Position numbers and translations under genes: made by a program. Below the pieces are notes generated by a model. It was not told the DNA's origin and did no database searches. It saw nothing but the letters and a program-made list of their open reading frames with translations. From Candidatus Yanofskybacteria bacterium RIFCSPHIGHO2_01_FULL_41_26 (GTDB taxonomy: Bacteria > Patescibacteria > Paceibacteria > 2-02-FULL-40-12 > GWA2-44-9): DNA of 64,000 nucleotides. This document shows, in pieces, positions 8,770 to 16,462 of this stretch. How positions within the stretch are numbered: position 1 is the stretch's first letter; each line of letters starts with the position of its first letter. Location: assembly GCA_001794055.1 (NCBI GenBank), contig MGJB01000012.1:655-64654 (forward strand), read 5' to 3'.

Positions 8770-9382
8770 TGGTTGCCTCCTTGCTTGTCGCAATGTCATC
8801 CTGATCAATCCTGACAATATGAACCTGGCCCGCCAAAGTAAATTTTATCCCGACAATAATTTGTTTCTTTGAATCGGCTTTAGACGGTTCTGAAAAAGGA
8901 GAAGTGCTTAAATCATAGCCATAACTTAAGGCACAATTCCCATTTTGATCCAAAAGCCATGATCGTAAAAAATCTTCCCTGATATCCTGTCCGGTCCGCG
9001 GATCACGGACTGTCCGCCATTGAACATAGGCGAATGCATCGGTTGCTTGTTGGACTCTCCCAAGAACCTTTGCTTCTTGCTGATTGTGATATTTTAAATT
9101 GGAAAAATTCCTATCTAAACCACCCTCTTCCACCGATTTGTTTTCACAAGCTCGTTCAGAAACAATGGCCACTTGCCGATAATAAACCCTGACAAATTCG
9201 TTTGTATCATTTGGATTTTGGTAGTCAACCACTCGGCCCAGAAAACCTGTTTTACAATCATTAACCCTAAATTCCAATTCTTTGGATAAAACCACGTTGA
9301 AATTTTTCACATCGGGAGGAGAATTAACCAAAGGACCACTAGTAACCAATAAAACAAGGGGAACCGCTAATGTCAGAAGCAT
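8756..9382 (-). CDS. secreted protein of unknown function
   Basis: The ATG at 9382 has GAGG 6 nt upstream and is followed directly by a signal-peptide-like stretch MLLTLAVPLVLLVTSG, which decides the start (208 aa). The mature part has three scattered Cys residues and no family I recognise. It sits between the terminator of the barrel gene and the GWxTD lipoprotein, overlapping the latter by 14 nt. It is therefore likely an envelope partner of that lipoprotein, by context only. Confidence 0.6.
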   Translation of the reverse strand: MLLTLAVPLVLLVTSGPLVNSPPDVKNFNVVLSKELEFRVNDCKTGFLGRVVDYQNPNDTNEFVRVYYRQVAIVSERACENKSVEEGGLDRNFSNLKYHNQQEAKVLGRVQQATDAFAYVQWRTVRDPRTGQDIREDFLRSWLLDQNGNCALSYGYDLSTSPFSEPSKADSKKQIIVGIKFTLAGQVHIVRIDQDDIATSKEATNEKK

Positions 9383-9459
9383 GAATTCCTCACTTTTAAG
9401 GAACTGGTATCTGCCTAAGACTATATGCCAATCAATAGAAAGCGCAATAGCAATACAAA

Positions 9460-9483
9460 AACGGCTCATCTGTGTGAGCCGTT
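9460..9483 (-). terminator. terminator after the barrel gene
   Basis: Stem AACGGCTCA / TGAGCCGTT with a 6-nt loop, followed on the minus strand by TTTTGTATTG. It separates the 1055-aa gene from the 208-aa gene. Confidence 0.8.
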
Positions 9484-9487
9484 AAAT

Positions 9488-12400
9488 TTAGAAATTGAAA
9501 CCGATACGAACATTGAAAGACCATTTGTCCGGAGCAAATTTGGTTTTTGCCCATTCAAAGTTAAGAGGCAGAAATATGTTAGTCTGCAGTCCAAAACCAT
9601 ATGACCATTCTTTGCGAGTTGGGAACAGATCATCGCTGAACTTGGCCAATGCATAATCAACAAACAGTACTCCGCGAACATTAAACGGAATGGCACTTAG
9701 TATCGCCACATCAGCAACAGGGAAACGCAGTTCCGCGCTCCCATAGCCGACCTGATTACCGGCAACGCTGAAGTAAGGATAGTTCCTCAAAGTATTGTTA
9801 CCGCCCAGAAACATCACAGAATCACCATTGGGACGATTGCTGGTAAGACCGGCGGCACGAACCGCAACCAATGAACTGCCGGAAAGACGGATGTATCTGC
9901 GGGCATCAATCTGCGCCGTCAGATATGAAGCTGAATTTTTATTCAAGCCCAGTCCGTATTCCACTTGAGCCCGCATGGCGTCGCCATGCAAAGGTAAAGG
10001 TCCAAGCGTATTGTTAGAATACAGAACAGTATCATGCACAAATGCCGTGATAAAACCAACGTTGGTCTGACCGCTGGAGGCCTTGAAAAATTCATAGAAC
10101 TGGCGATCTATTTCGGGAAGATAATCCCCTAAATAAGCAACATCCGCATCTGTTAAAGGCAGAAAGTACGTCCGTTTCCGCGGTCTAACTCCAAACTCAA
10201 CACGATTCCACTTATTGAACGGATATTCGGTAAGAAATGTCGCGCTTGTTTCCTCGGCCCAAGTGCTGTTGAGAACGAACTGTTTGTAATCGCCGTTTGG
10301 ATATGGATAGCGTGAATACTGACCCTGAAAATTATACAATGGATAGTATAACGGATATTGGGAGTGATTGAAGTTCACTGTCAACCCCCAACGCCGGGAC
10401 AGATCCTGATATGTGTAGTCGGTGTATTGAAAGTCGCCATATTTGATATATAGTCCGGCATGCGTCCGATTAGCAAACACATCTTGAACTACAAATTGAG
10501 AGCTCGCAAATAATCCCCAGTAAGTGCTCGTACCAATACTAACGTTTGACCCATAGAATTTCCAACGGGCTGGCGGTTTTTGAGGCCTTGCCAATTGATG
10601 CTGATCAAGCTGTTCACTGACTGCTTCCTGACTGCGAAATGCCAATTCCATGTTTTCGTTTTTGTTATCAATGACCGATGTCCGAAGAGATTCTTTCATC
10701 CTAAGATCAAATAACTCAAAGTTTGAATATACATAACTTCGGAATTGGTCATCTTCCAAATAGGCTGAATATACAACACGATCGTTTTCACCGGAAACAA
10801 ATTTCGGAGTAAAAACACCTCCATAATATTCGGTCCACTGTTTATTGGTGCGAGTGGCCAAATCTAGAGTATATAAATTCCAAATCTGGTCTTTTTCGTC
10901 GGATGTATAGACAAGCTGACGTCCATCAGACGACCAGCTCGGCGAATTGTCATTCCAACGACCGTAAGTAAGTTGCTCCTTGTTGCCTGTTGCCAAGTCC
11001 AACAAAAACAATTTCTGGAAACCGCCGTCAAACGCCACATACGCCAACTCAGTTCCGCCAGGAGACACCCGCGGTGCGCTGTTAAACACGCCGCCATTGG
11101 TCAAATTTTTCAACTCGTGCGTTTCAAGATTCATTGAATACACATCGCGCTGAATATTTTTGGCTGCCGAAAAATACAACACCTTGCCATCAGCACTGAA
11201 ATTGGGCGAGAATGCCTGGTCAAGAGGAAGCTCCACTTCCTGCAGGAATTTGCCGGTGTTCGCATCGAGAATGAACAAGGCGTGATCTTTATTCTTTCTG
11301 GCAAAAAATGAAATCTTGCTGACGCTTGGAACACGCATCAGCTTGGCAAGTTCCTTTTTATCAGCGCCTTTAACCTTAGCAACCCATTCTGGATCCTGCC
11401 ACCAATCCAAGTCCGAACCGTTGAACGGCCAGACATTTAGTTCTTGAGCAATTATGTACTCGTAATGTTTGGGCGGCATAAATTTCGTTAAGATTTTCAG
11501 AGGAGGATCTTGAACATTAACCTTACGGCCGAACATCCCCCTTTTTTTTCGATTCGCCTGCGACACATATGGAGGATCATCCCGCGGTAGCATGCGCGCC
11601 ACCGCCAGAACGATGCCATTCTTGGGATTGAAAGTCAGAAAAGCTACGAAGTTATCATCGGGCGAAACTTCGGGTGAAGTAAGGGGGTACGGGTAGGGCT
11701 GTCTAATAATCTGACGACCTTTAATACTGCTGGTTTCCTGGTACGGCTTGGGCCGCTCCAAAGAATCTTTTGCATATTTATCGGCCCAATAATTGCGGTG
11801 AGCCCGGTCAAATGCTTCAGCGTTATAGAATTCTCCCTTCGAAATGTCGGCCAAAAGTTCACTGAATTTCTGGCCGCGCTGGCTGAAAATTTTCACTATT
11901 TGATCAGCTACTGTTTTCTCGCCGTATTTGGCTTCAAGAAACATGAAAAGCATGGCTCCAAGTGAATAAGGATTGGCCTGACCCTGCGACAACATTTCCA
12001 ACGTAGGCAATCCCATTTCCGGATTTTTGACATTAGCCGCCGCCAAACGCTGTTCCATTTTACGAATATCGTCCCGCGAATAAGGTGCGTACTTATTAGC
12101 CAAATAATCTGCGATGGCTTCATACAGCCATGGCTCAATAGATTCACCACCCGCACGACCGATAAAACTCCAGCCGACCATATCAAACTGAAAAATATGT
12201 GCGAGTTCATGGGTATAGATTGTCCGATTCAAGACTGGCAAAAAATCCGGCTTAACCACAAGGATCATATCGGTATCCGGCAAAAGACGAGAACCGCGTG
12301 GAAATGCATAAGCGCCCACACCCTCGGGCATAAACATTTCGCCGGCCAAATGAAGCGCTTCAAACTGACTATGCGTACGTGACACGACTACTATTGGCCT

Positions 12401-12655
12401 CTTTTTCAACTGATGATTAAGCCTAAAACTCAAATATTCGCAAGAGCCTTCTAGGTGCGCCACCAAGTTGGTGAAATGATTCTGGATATCTTTGTCACTA
12501 ATCTCAAGCGAGAAATAAAAATCAAAATGCTCTGACTGATAAAAATTCCACGTGGTTTTTTCCCAAATCACTTGATTTTTTCCAAACTGGGCATAAGCCG
12601 TCAATGGCATCAACAAAAACAACAAAGCGAGAAAAACAGTGAGTTTTCTGGTCAT
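9488..12655 (-). CDS. metallopeptidase-like / TolB propeller / BamA-type outer-membrane barrel protein
   Basis: This 1055-aa exported protein has three parts. (1) A signal peptide with cleavage near AYA-Q (22/23) leads into a gluzincin-like domain with HELAH at 149-153 and a likely third ligand E179 in EAIADY. (2) About residues 310-640 are WD40-like/TolB propeller blades (SPDDNFVAF, SADGKVLYFSA, SSDGRQLVYTS). (3) About 690-1055 is a Bac_surface_Ag/BamA-type beta-barrel with GGNNTLRNY, ELRFPVAD and FVDYALA, ending in aromatic FNF, the usual outer-membrane barrel signature. An AGGA SD precedes the ATG. Such fusions are known in diderm phyla. An outer-membrane barrel is unexpected beside CPR-type core genes. 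Confidence 0.85.
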   Translation of the reverse strand: MTRKLTVFLALLFLLMPLTAYAQFGKNQVIWEKTTWNFYQSEHFDFYFSLEISDKDIQNHFTNLVAHLEGSCEYLSFRLNHQLKKRPIVVVSRTHSQFEALHLAGEMFMPEGVGAYAFPRGSRLLPDTDMILVVKPDFLPVLNRTIYTHELAHIFQFDMVGWSFIGRAGGESIEPWLYEAIADYLANKYAPYSRDDIRKMEQRLAAANVKNPEMGLPTLEMLSQGQANPYSLGAMLFMFLEAKYGEKTVADQIVKIFSQRGQKFSELLADISKGEFYNAEAFDRAHRNYWADKYAKDSLERPKPYQETSSIKGRQIIRQPYPYPLTSPEVSPDDNFVAFLTFNPKNGIVLAVARMLPRDDPPYVSQANRKKRGMFGRKVNVQDPPLKILTKFMPPKHYEYIIAQELNVWPFNGSDLDWWQDPEWVAKVKGADKKELAKLMRVPSVSKISFFARKNKDHALFILDANTGKFLQEVELPLDQAFSPNFSADGKVLYFSAAKNIQRDVYSMNLETHELKNLTNGGVFNSAPRVSPGGTELAYVAFDGGFQKLFLLDLATGNKEQLTYGRWNDNSPSWSSDGRQLVYTSDEKDQIWNLYTLDLATRTNKQWTEYYGGVFTPKFVSGENDRVVYSAYLEDDQFRSYVYSNFELFDLRMKESLRTSVIDNKNENMELAFRSQEAVSEQLDQHQLARPQKPPARWKFYGSNVSIGTSTYWGLFASSQFVVQDVFANRTHAGLYIKYGDFQYTDYTYQDLSRRWGLTVNFNHSQYPLYYPLYNFQGQYSRYPYPNGDYKQFVLNSTWAEETSATFLTEYPFNKWNRVEFGVRPRKRTYFLPLTDADVAYLGDYLPEIDRQFYEFFKASSGQTNVGFITAFVHDTVLYSNNTLGPLPLHGDAMRAQVEYGLGLNKNSASYLTAQIDARRYIRLSGSSLVAVRAAGLTSNRPNGDSVMFLGGNNTLRNYPYFSVAGNQVGYGSAELRFPVADVAILSAIPFNVRGVLFVDYALAKFSDDLFPTRKEWSYGFGLQTNIFLPLNFEWAKTKFAPDKWSFNVRIGFNF

Positions 12656-12738
12656 TTCTTTTCCTAATTGACAAAGAACCGAAATCTATCGCAAAGCTAC
12701 ACGTTTTATAAACAAAGGTCAATCGTGTCAAATTACTC

Positions 12739-13107
12739 CTATGGAGAAACTGTAATCGTTCCCGTCATCGATGGATGGGGGGGACAATGATAATTAAACG
12801 TCCCTACAGTATTGAAAGTAAAACTGTATATTTCGTTCTGGCCCAAAAGCGGGCTTGAAAGGCCGCCATCTCCCGTCACTGTATGAGAAACGGAGTCCTT
12901 ATTAGTCCAAACCACCGTGTCACCCTTTCTGATTGTTATTAATGACTGATTAAAAGCAAAGCCTTTAATTACAACGGTTATTGGAGTAGGTGTGGGGGTT
13001 AGAGTAGGTGTGGGAGTCTGATGGCTTGGGCCACTCTTTTTTGTCATATAAAAAATTCCCGCAACTACCACAACGACTAAAACAAAACTAAGAATAATTT
13101 TGTTCAT
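12739..13107 (-). CDS. membrane-anchored cupredoxin (plastocyanin/amicyanin-like)
   Basis: The 122 aa are an N-terminal membrane anchor (residues 4-20), a Pro/Thr linker (TPTPTLTPTPTP), and a single type-1 copper domain. The ligands are visible: His in SVSHTVTG, then Cys, His and Met in YHCPPHPSM. This predicts a one-electron carrier at the outer face of the membrane. A TATAGT box ends 8 nt before the ATG, so the mRNA is probably leaderless. It could accept electrons from the PQQ-type dehydrogenase at 28.6 kb, but nothing in the sequence links them directly. Confidence 0.88.
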   Translation of the reverse strand: MNKIILSFVLVVVVVAGIFYMTKKSGPSHQTPTPTLTPTPTPITVVIKGFAFNQSLITIRKGDTVVWTNKDSVSHTVTGDGGLSSPLLGQNEIYSFTFNTVGTFNYHCPPHPSMTGTITVSP

Positions 13108-13254
13108 AATATTTAACTATAAACTTTCTCTCATGACAGAGCAACCCTTTCAATGGGACAATAAGTGTAGCGCGTCGAAGCCCTGTTAGACGTTCTGGTG
13201 AGATGCCGGTATGTTTTTTTATTGTTTTAGATTTTGCCATAGATTGAATAATAT

Positions 13255-13989
13255 TTATTTTTTAATCATCAAAACTTGGGTGGCTTCCATTGGTTGTAGT
13301 TTTTCTGGTTTGTCTGCCATAAATTCATCGAATGCTGTCCAGACGCCTTTACATTGACCATAGTCGTGAGACAAGATCCTGCCGCCAGACAACATACGCG
13401 GATAAAAGAATTCCAAGGCCTTTTTAGTAACGCTGTAAAGATCTACATCAAGGTGGACGAAGGAAAACCTCAAATCTTTGATAGCGTCTGCGGTATTGGG
13501 AAACAGTCCGGGGTAGATTTTCACAGCTGGATATTTAGAAAGTCTATCTCTAACTTCTTTTTCGCTGGCAGTGAACATTTCTTTTTTGAATCGTCCGTCG
13601 CGATTGCTTACTTGATCAGGCAAACCTTCAAAAGTATCGAAAAGATGTAGAGGAGTATTTCCTTTAATTTCGGAGATTGCTTTTGCGGACGCACCGCGAA
13701 AAACTCCTACTTCAGCATATGCCCCTCCATGATCGACCATGATGCGAGACTGTTCCCAAATATTAAGTAACTCGCCCGGGCTAAAAAGAACAGGCTTCCT
13801 GCCGGTAAACAAGCTGACAAACACAGGGCCTTCTTCCTCGCTATAAATTTTAGACACTAATTTAAACGCCTTCTCTTCAAGGGGATTGCGTTTATAATAT
13901 TTCAACTTGCCAAGTTCAATATGCGACATAATACGCTTTATTAACATTCCCCAACGTGTATTTGAAATTTGATTGTCGATTCCTGCCAT
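13255..13989 (-). CDS. TylF/MycF-like SAM-dependent methyltransferase
   Basis: The 244 aa show the class I methyltransferase glycine motif in GGAYAEVGVFRGASA, then HLFDTFEGLPD, FVHLDVDLYSVT and GGRILSHDYGQCKGV. These are typical of the TylF/macrocin O-methyltransferase family. Family members methylate sugar hydroxyls in a metal-dependent way, and the Asp pair in HLDVDLY suits the metal site. The substrate is unknown and no glycosyltransferases are nearby. An AGGGA SD lies about 9 nt before the ATG. Confidence 0.82.
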   Translation of the reverse strand: MAGIDNQISNTRWGMLIKRIMSHIELGKLKYYKRNPLEEKAFKLVSKIYSEEEGPVFVSLFTGRKPVLFSPGELLNIWEQSRIMVDHGGAYAEVGVFRGASAKAISEIKGNTPLHLFDTFEGLPDQVSNRDGRFKKEMFTASEKEVRDRLSKYPAVKIYPGLFPNTADAIKDLRFSFVHLDVDLYSVTKKALEFFYPRMLSGGRILSHDYGQCKGVWTAFDEFMADKPEKLQPMEATQVLMIKK

Positions 13990-14053
13990 AGTTCGAATCC
14001 CTTCACCAACTTCGCTAAAGCTACGTCGAGCCGAAGAGGGTTCTTACGTTTTA

Positions 14054-14308
14054 TCACTTTTCGGTTTTGAAACGTGGCGCAAAATGTTTCTTTATAAACG
14101 CTCGACCGGAGCCAGACTTGAGATATTTTTCGAATTCAAAAGCCTTATATTTATCTTCGGTGGCAAAATAAAATTCTAATGCCATGGGCAGACGGTTTGC
14201 CGTGGCAGGTACATGACCTTTTTGATGTCTATCCAATCTGTCCTGTAAATCGTCAGTGCAACCTACATAAAATCCATCTTTGCATTTTAAACTATATACG
14301 TAATACAT
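14054..14308 (-). CDS. GIY-YIG domain protein (UPF0213-like)
   Basis: The 84 aa are a stand-alone GIY-YIG nuclease domain: YYVYSLKCKDGFYVGCT supplies the first two strands, Arg lies in LQDRLDRHQ, and the catalytic Glu is probably in KAFEFEKYLKSG. Such single-domain proteins are common in CPR genomes and their substrate is unknown. Strong hairpins follow upstream at 14321-14385, before the inverted-repeat element. Confidence 0.87.
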   Translation of the reverse strand: MYYVYSLKCKDGFYVGCTDDLQDRLDRHQKGHVPATANRLPMALEFYFATEDKYKAFEFEKYLKSGSGRAFIKKHFAPRFKTEK

Positions 14309-14367
14309 AAAATTCTTTTGGCGAAGGTCGCCTTCGCAAACCTACTTGCGGACTATGTCACGCCGTA

Positions 14368-14385
14368 GGTTCGCTTCGGCGAACC
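14368..14385. repeat. GC-rich hairpin with TTCG tetraloop
   Basis: GGTTCGC-TTCG-GCGAACC, a perfect 7-bp stem abutting the left 105-bp inverted repeat. A second hairpin, GCGAAGG-TCG-CCTTCGC, lies about 45 nt to its left. Confidence 0.7.
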
Positions 14386-14388
14386 GAA

Positions 14389-14493
14389 GGCGGTGTATTC
14401 TTGAAATAGCTCGAACGGAATTCGCTCCTCGTCCCGCTTCGCGCGGCTCGGATGAATCGGGCAGGCAAAATGAATTCTGAAGCCGAGAGCATT
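14389..14493 (+). repeat. 105-bp inverted repeat, left copy
   Basis: This stretch is the reverse complement, at roughly 85-90% by eye, of 15492-15596. Both begin GGCGGTGTATTCT and end GAAGCCGAGAGCATT, with a shared block CTCGAACGGAATTCGCTCCT inside. The largest differences fall in an internal GC hairpin whose two arms still pair in each copy. The pair encloses one gene and its promoter. Confidence 0.85.
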
Positions 14494-14534
14494 AACAATT
14501 TCAAGTTTTTAATTGAGTTAAGTATAACTCAATT

Positions 14535-14574
14535 CAGTGAATTTTTCAATTTAAAATTATTGAAAAATTCACTG
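14535..14574. repeat. 16-bp perfect stem-loop
   Basis: CAGTGAATTTTTCAAT / ATTGAAAAATTCACTG with an 8-nt loop, just inside the left inverted repeat. A smaller palindrome TTGAGTTA-AGTA-TAACTCAA lies just before it. Confidence 0.75.
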
Positions 14575-14615
14575 GCTTTGGCGGCAAATTCTCGCTCTTT
14601 GAATTATTAAAAAAA

Positions 14616-14654
14616 CGGTCAGCTTGTGGGCTGACCGACCAACCGATAGGTTGG
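14616..14654 (-). terminator. terminator of the 186-aa gene (double hairpin)
   Basis: On the minus strand, hairpin CCAACC-TATC-GGTTGG is followed by CGGTCAGC / GCTGACCG and then TTTTTTTAATAATT, a strong intrinsic terminator 50 nt after the stop. Confidence 0.88.
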
Positions 14655-14703
14655 AATTTGTGCCTCGCATGTGCGAGGGCTTGAATGCAGTTATGTCGAG
14701 AGA

Positions 14704-15264
14704 CTACTCGTCATCGGTCGTATGGACTCGCTCCTCGTTCGGAATTGGCTCCGGACGGAAAGCATGGTCGTGCAAGATGTGCGGTCCATGTTGTAATGCT
14801 CGCTCGAGCTTTTGACGAAGCACACCGGGCCTGCCATCCACATGTCTGTTCTTGCCCCGCCCAGCACGACCCTCCAAGTGATCGAGAACATCCAGAAGGA
14901 CGAAGTCCTTGTATGTTCCCGGTACCCGCCGAAGTTCGATCGTGAGTGTTCCATTGCCCAGGTCTTTGTCGACCTTGAGCCAAGCATTTGCACACCGAAG
15001 ATGTTTGTCGCTCGGTGGCAACGAGTGGCCTCTGTCGAATTTCAGGACGACCTTCTTCGGCCCTCGATATTCATCGCGGAATTGTCTGACCTCTCGGTCA
15101 ACCAATGTTGTGACGTCATCGAAAAAGCCGAGTGCAATGACCATGTCGAGCCATGGCCACGAGGGAAACTCCTCATCCGGCGTTTCGGGTAAAGCTTGGG
15201 TAAACGTCAGTAACCCTTGCTTTTTGTCAAAACCGACTTCTAGACTTGCTTTCAAGGTACTCAT
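14704..15264 (-). CDS. orphan 186-aa protein inside an inverted-repeat element
   Basis: The ATG at 15264 has a near-perfect SD (AAGGAGGA) and a TTGACA-17-TATAGT promoter, and a strong terminator follows. I recognise no family. The protein is soluble and charged, has no signal peptide and ends in an acidic TTDDE. Visible stretches include FPSWPWLDMVIALGFFDD, a hydrophobic VPGTYKDFVLLDVLDHLE and a His/Arg-rich tail. The gene is more GC-rich than its neighbours and lies alone between 105-bp inverted repeats, so it may be a mobile or cassette-like unit, but it has no transposase motif. Confidence 0.7.
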   Translation of the reverse strand: MSTLKASLEVGFDKKQGLLTFTQALPETPDEEFPSWPWLDMVIALGFFDDVTTLVDREVRQFRDEYRGPKKVVLKFDRGHSLPPSDKHLRCANAWLKVDKDLGNGTLTIELRRVPGTYKDFVLLDVLDHLEGRAGRGKNRHVDGRPGVLRQKLERALQHGPHILHDHAFRPEPIPNEERVHTTDDE

Positions 15265-15342
15265 TACGCTCCTCCTTTGGTTATTCCGTCCACATTGAGA
15301 GGATATCAGGACGGAAGTTGCCAGCACCATGCTGGGCACCTT

Positions 15343-15371
15343 ACTATAAGTCATCGAAAGCAGAATGTCAA
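15343..15371 (-). promoter_or_regulatory. strong promoter of the 186-aa gene
   Basis: On the minus strand TTGACA (15371-15366), 17-bp spacer, TATAGT (15348-15343). The leader of about 75 nt contains a CCAGCA-TGG-TGCTGG hairpin before the SD. Confidence 0.85.
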
Positions 15372-15491
15372 TCGCAATAAAAAAATCAGCATCTCTGCTG
15401 TTTCTAATCTAAAACTCTTATGAAAAAATTTCTTTTGCCCTTCCAAAATATGATTCGAGCCGATTTGTTTTCAGGTTCTTTGGCAGTTTGG

Positions 15492-15596
15492 AATGCTCTC
15501 GGCTTCAGAATTCATTTTGCCCGCCCGCCCATTCCGAGCCGCGCTGTGCGCGGCGAGGAGCGAATTCCGTTCGAGCTAATTTCAGAATACACCGCC
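15492..15596 (-). repeat. 105-bp inverted repeat, right copy
   Basis: Partner of 14389-14493 in inverted orientation. Its internal hairpin reads GCCGCGC-TGT-GCGCGGC. No target-site duplication is visible immediately outside either copy. Confidence 0.85.
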
Positions 15597-15598
15597 AA

Positions 15599-15681
15599 TT
15601 GGAAAAATGCAAATTTGAAGAGGTTAGCTCGCGGCGCGTTCTGCGCCGCGAGCTGGCTTCCCCAAATTTGCATTTTCCCAA
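15599..15681 (-). ncRNA. long stem-loop directly 3' of tRNA-Ser
   Basis: The outer arms TTGGGAAAATGCAAATTTG and CAAATTTGCATTTTTCCAA pair over 19 positions with one mismatch. An inner GC stem GCTCGCGGCGC / GCGCCGCGAGC pairs perfectly. It starts 1 nt after the tRNA CCA, so it is probably transcribed with the tRNA and may set processing or termination. There is no T-run directly after it. Confidence 0.6.
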
Positions 15682-15682
15682 C

Positions 15683-15772
15683 TGGCGGAGAGGGTGGGAT
15701 TTGAACCCACGATGCCCTTTCGAGCATGCCGCCTTTCCAAGGCGGTGGAATAAACCACTATCCGACCTCTCC
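15683..15772 (-). tRNA. tRNA-Ser(GGA)
   Basis: 90-nt class II tRNA: acceptor GGAGAGG/CCTCTCC, anticodon stem-loop CCGCC-TTGGAAA-GGCGG (anticodon GGA), long variable arm, T-loop TTCAAAT, and an encoded CCA. It reads UCC and UCU codons. Confidence 0.96.
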
Positions 15773-15800
15773 TAATCGAAAAATCATACCATTGGAATGG

Positions 15801-16394
15801 CTATTTTTCCAGAGCCAACATCTTCTTTGAGAGTTGAGAATAAACAAATCTGCGGTGATTTATTTCTTCATGTTCTTCGTGAGTTAAATCTTGATAAAGT
15901 TTATTAAATTGAGGTATCCAGAAAATAGCACGGAACGGGTATCCTTTCTCACATGGCGCAGTTTGTTTTTCAACTATGTAACCGTCAATACTTCCCTCGG
16001 CATGTAAAATATTTTTTCCATCATAATAAACCCCGACAGTTCTCAAATGAGCGGTTCTTTTGTTTTGCGGAATATTTTTTAATTTGTATAAGACCAGGTC
16101 AATAAGCTCCTGATCAGTGGCCTCATGACCGGGCCAGCGCCGGCTCATTACCCCCGGCTCACCGTTAAGCGCATCTATCTCCAGTCCCCCATCATCAGAT
16201 ACGGCCGGAATTCCAAATAACTCAAAATAACTTTTGGCTTTTAGCACAGCATTCTCCAGAAAGGTCTTTTCTGTTTCTTTAACATCGAGAGTGTCCGGAA
16301 AGTCTGCAAGAGAAACTTTTTCAAAATTATCGCCAAGATATTTTTCTACCTCCTTTGCTTTAGCTGGATTTTTTGTCGCAATAAGTATTTTCAT
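15801..16394 (-). CDS. rdgB: RdgB/HAM1-type XTP/dITP pyrophosphatase
   Basis: This nucleotide-pool cleaner hydrolyses dITP and XTP. The 197 aa begin MKILIATKNPAKAKEVEKYL, the nucleotide-binding strand-loop, and carry VSDDGGLEIDALNGEPGVMSRRW, the conserved active-site acidic pair. The C-terminal motif SHR (usual FGYDPxF...MSHR) is replaced by EINHRRF, so the C-half is shortened relative to E. coli. TAAAAT lies 6 nt before the ATG, with TTGATT at 16 bp spacing, indicating a leaderless mRNA. Confidence 0.9.
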   Translation of the reverse strand: MKILIATKNPAKAKEVEKYLGDNFEKVSLADFPDTLDVKETEKTFLENAVLKAKSYFELFGIPAVSDDGGLEIDALNGEPGVMSRRWPGHEATDQELIDLVLYKLKNIPQNKRTAHLRTVGVYYDGKNILHAEGSIDGYIVEKQTAPCEKGYPFRAIFWIPQFNKLYQDLTHEEHEEINHRRFVYSQLSKKMLALEK

Positions 16395-16429
16395 TTTTAT
16401 ATTTTAACAATCATTATGCAAAAATCAAA

Positions 16430-16451
16430 AGAACGGTGTCATCGCCGTTCT
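16430..16451 (-). terminator. terminator after groEL (bidirectional)
   Basis: AGAACGG / CCGTTCT with an 8-nt loop, flanked by T-rich runs on both strands, 12 nt after the groEL stop. Confidence 0.85.
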
Positions 16452-16462
16452 TTTTTTATATT

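Noticed and set aside
14685..15298. Plus-strand frames opposite the 186-aa gene
   Set aside because: They lack SDs and promoters, while the minus-strand gene has a consensus promoter, SD and terminator.
14389..15596. Calling the inverted-repeat unit an insertion sequence
   Set aside because: The enclosed protein has no transposase or recombinase motif, and no target-site duplication is visible.
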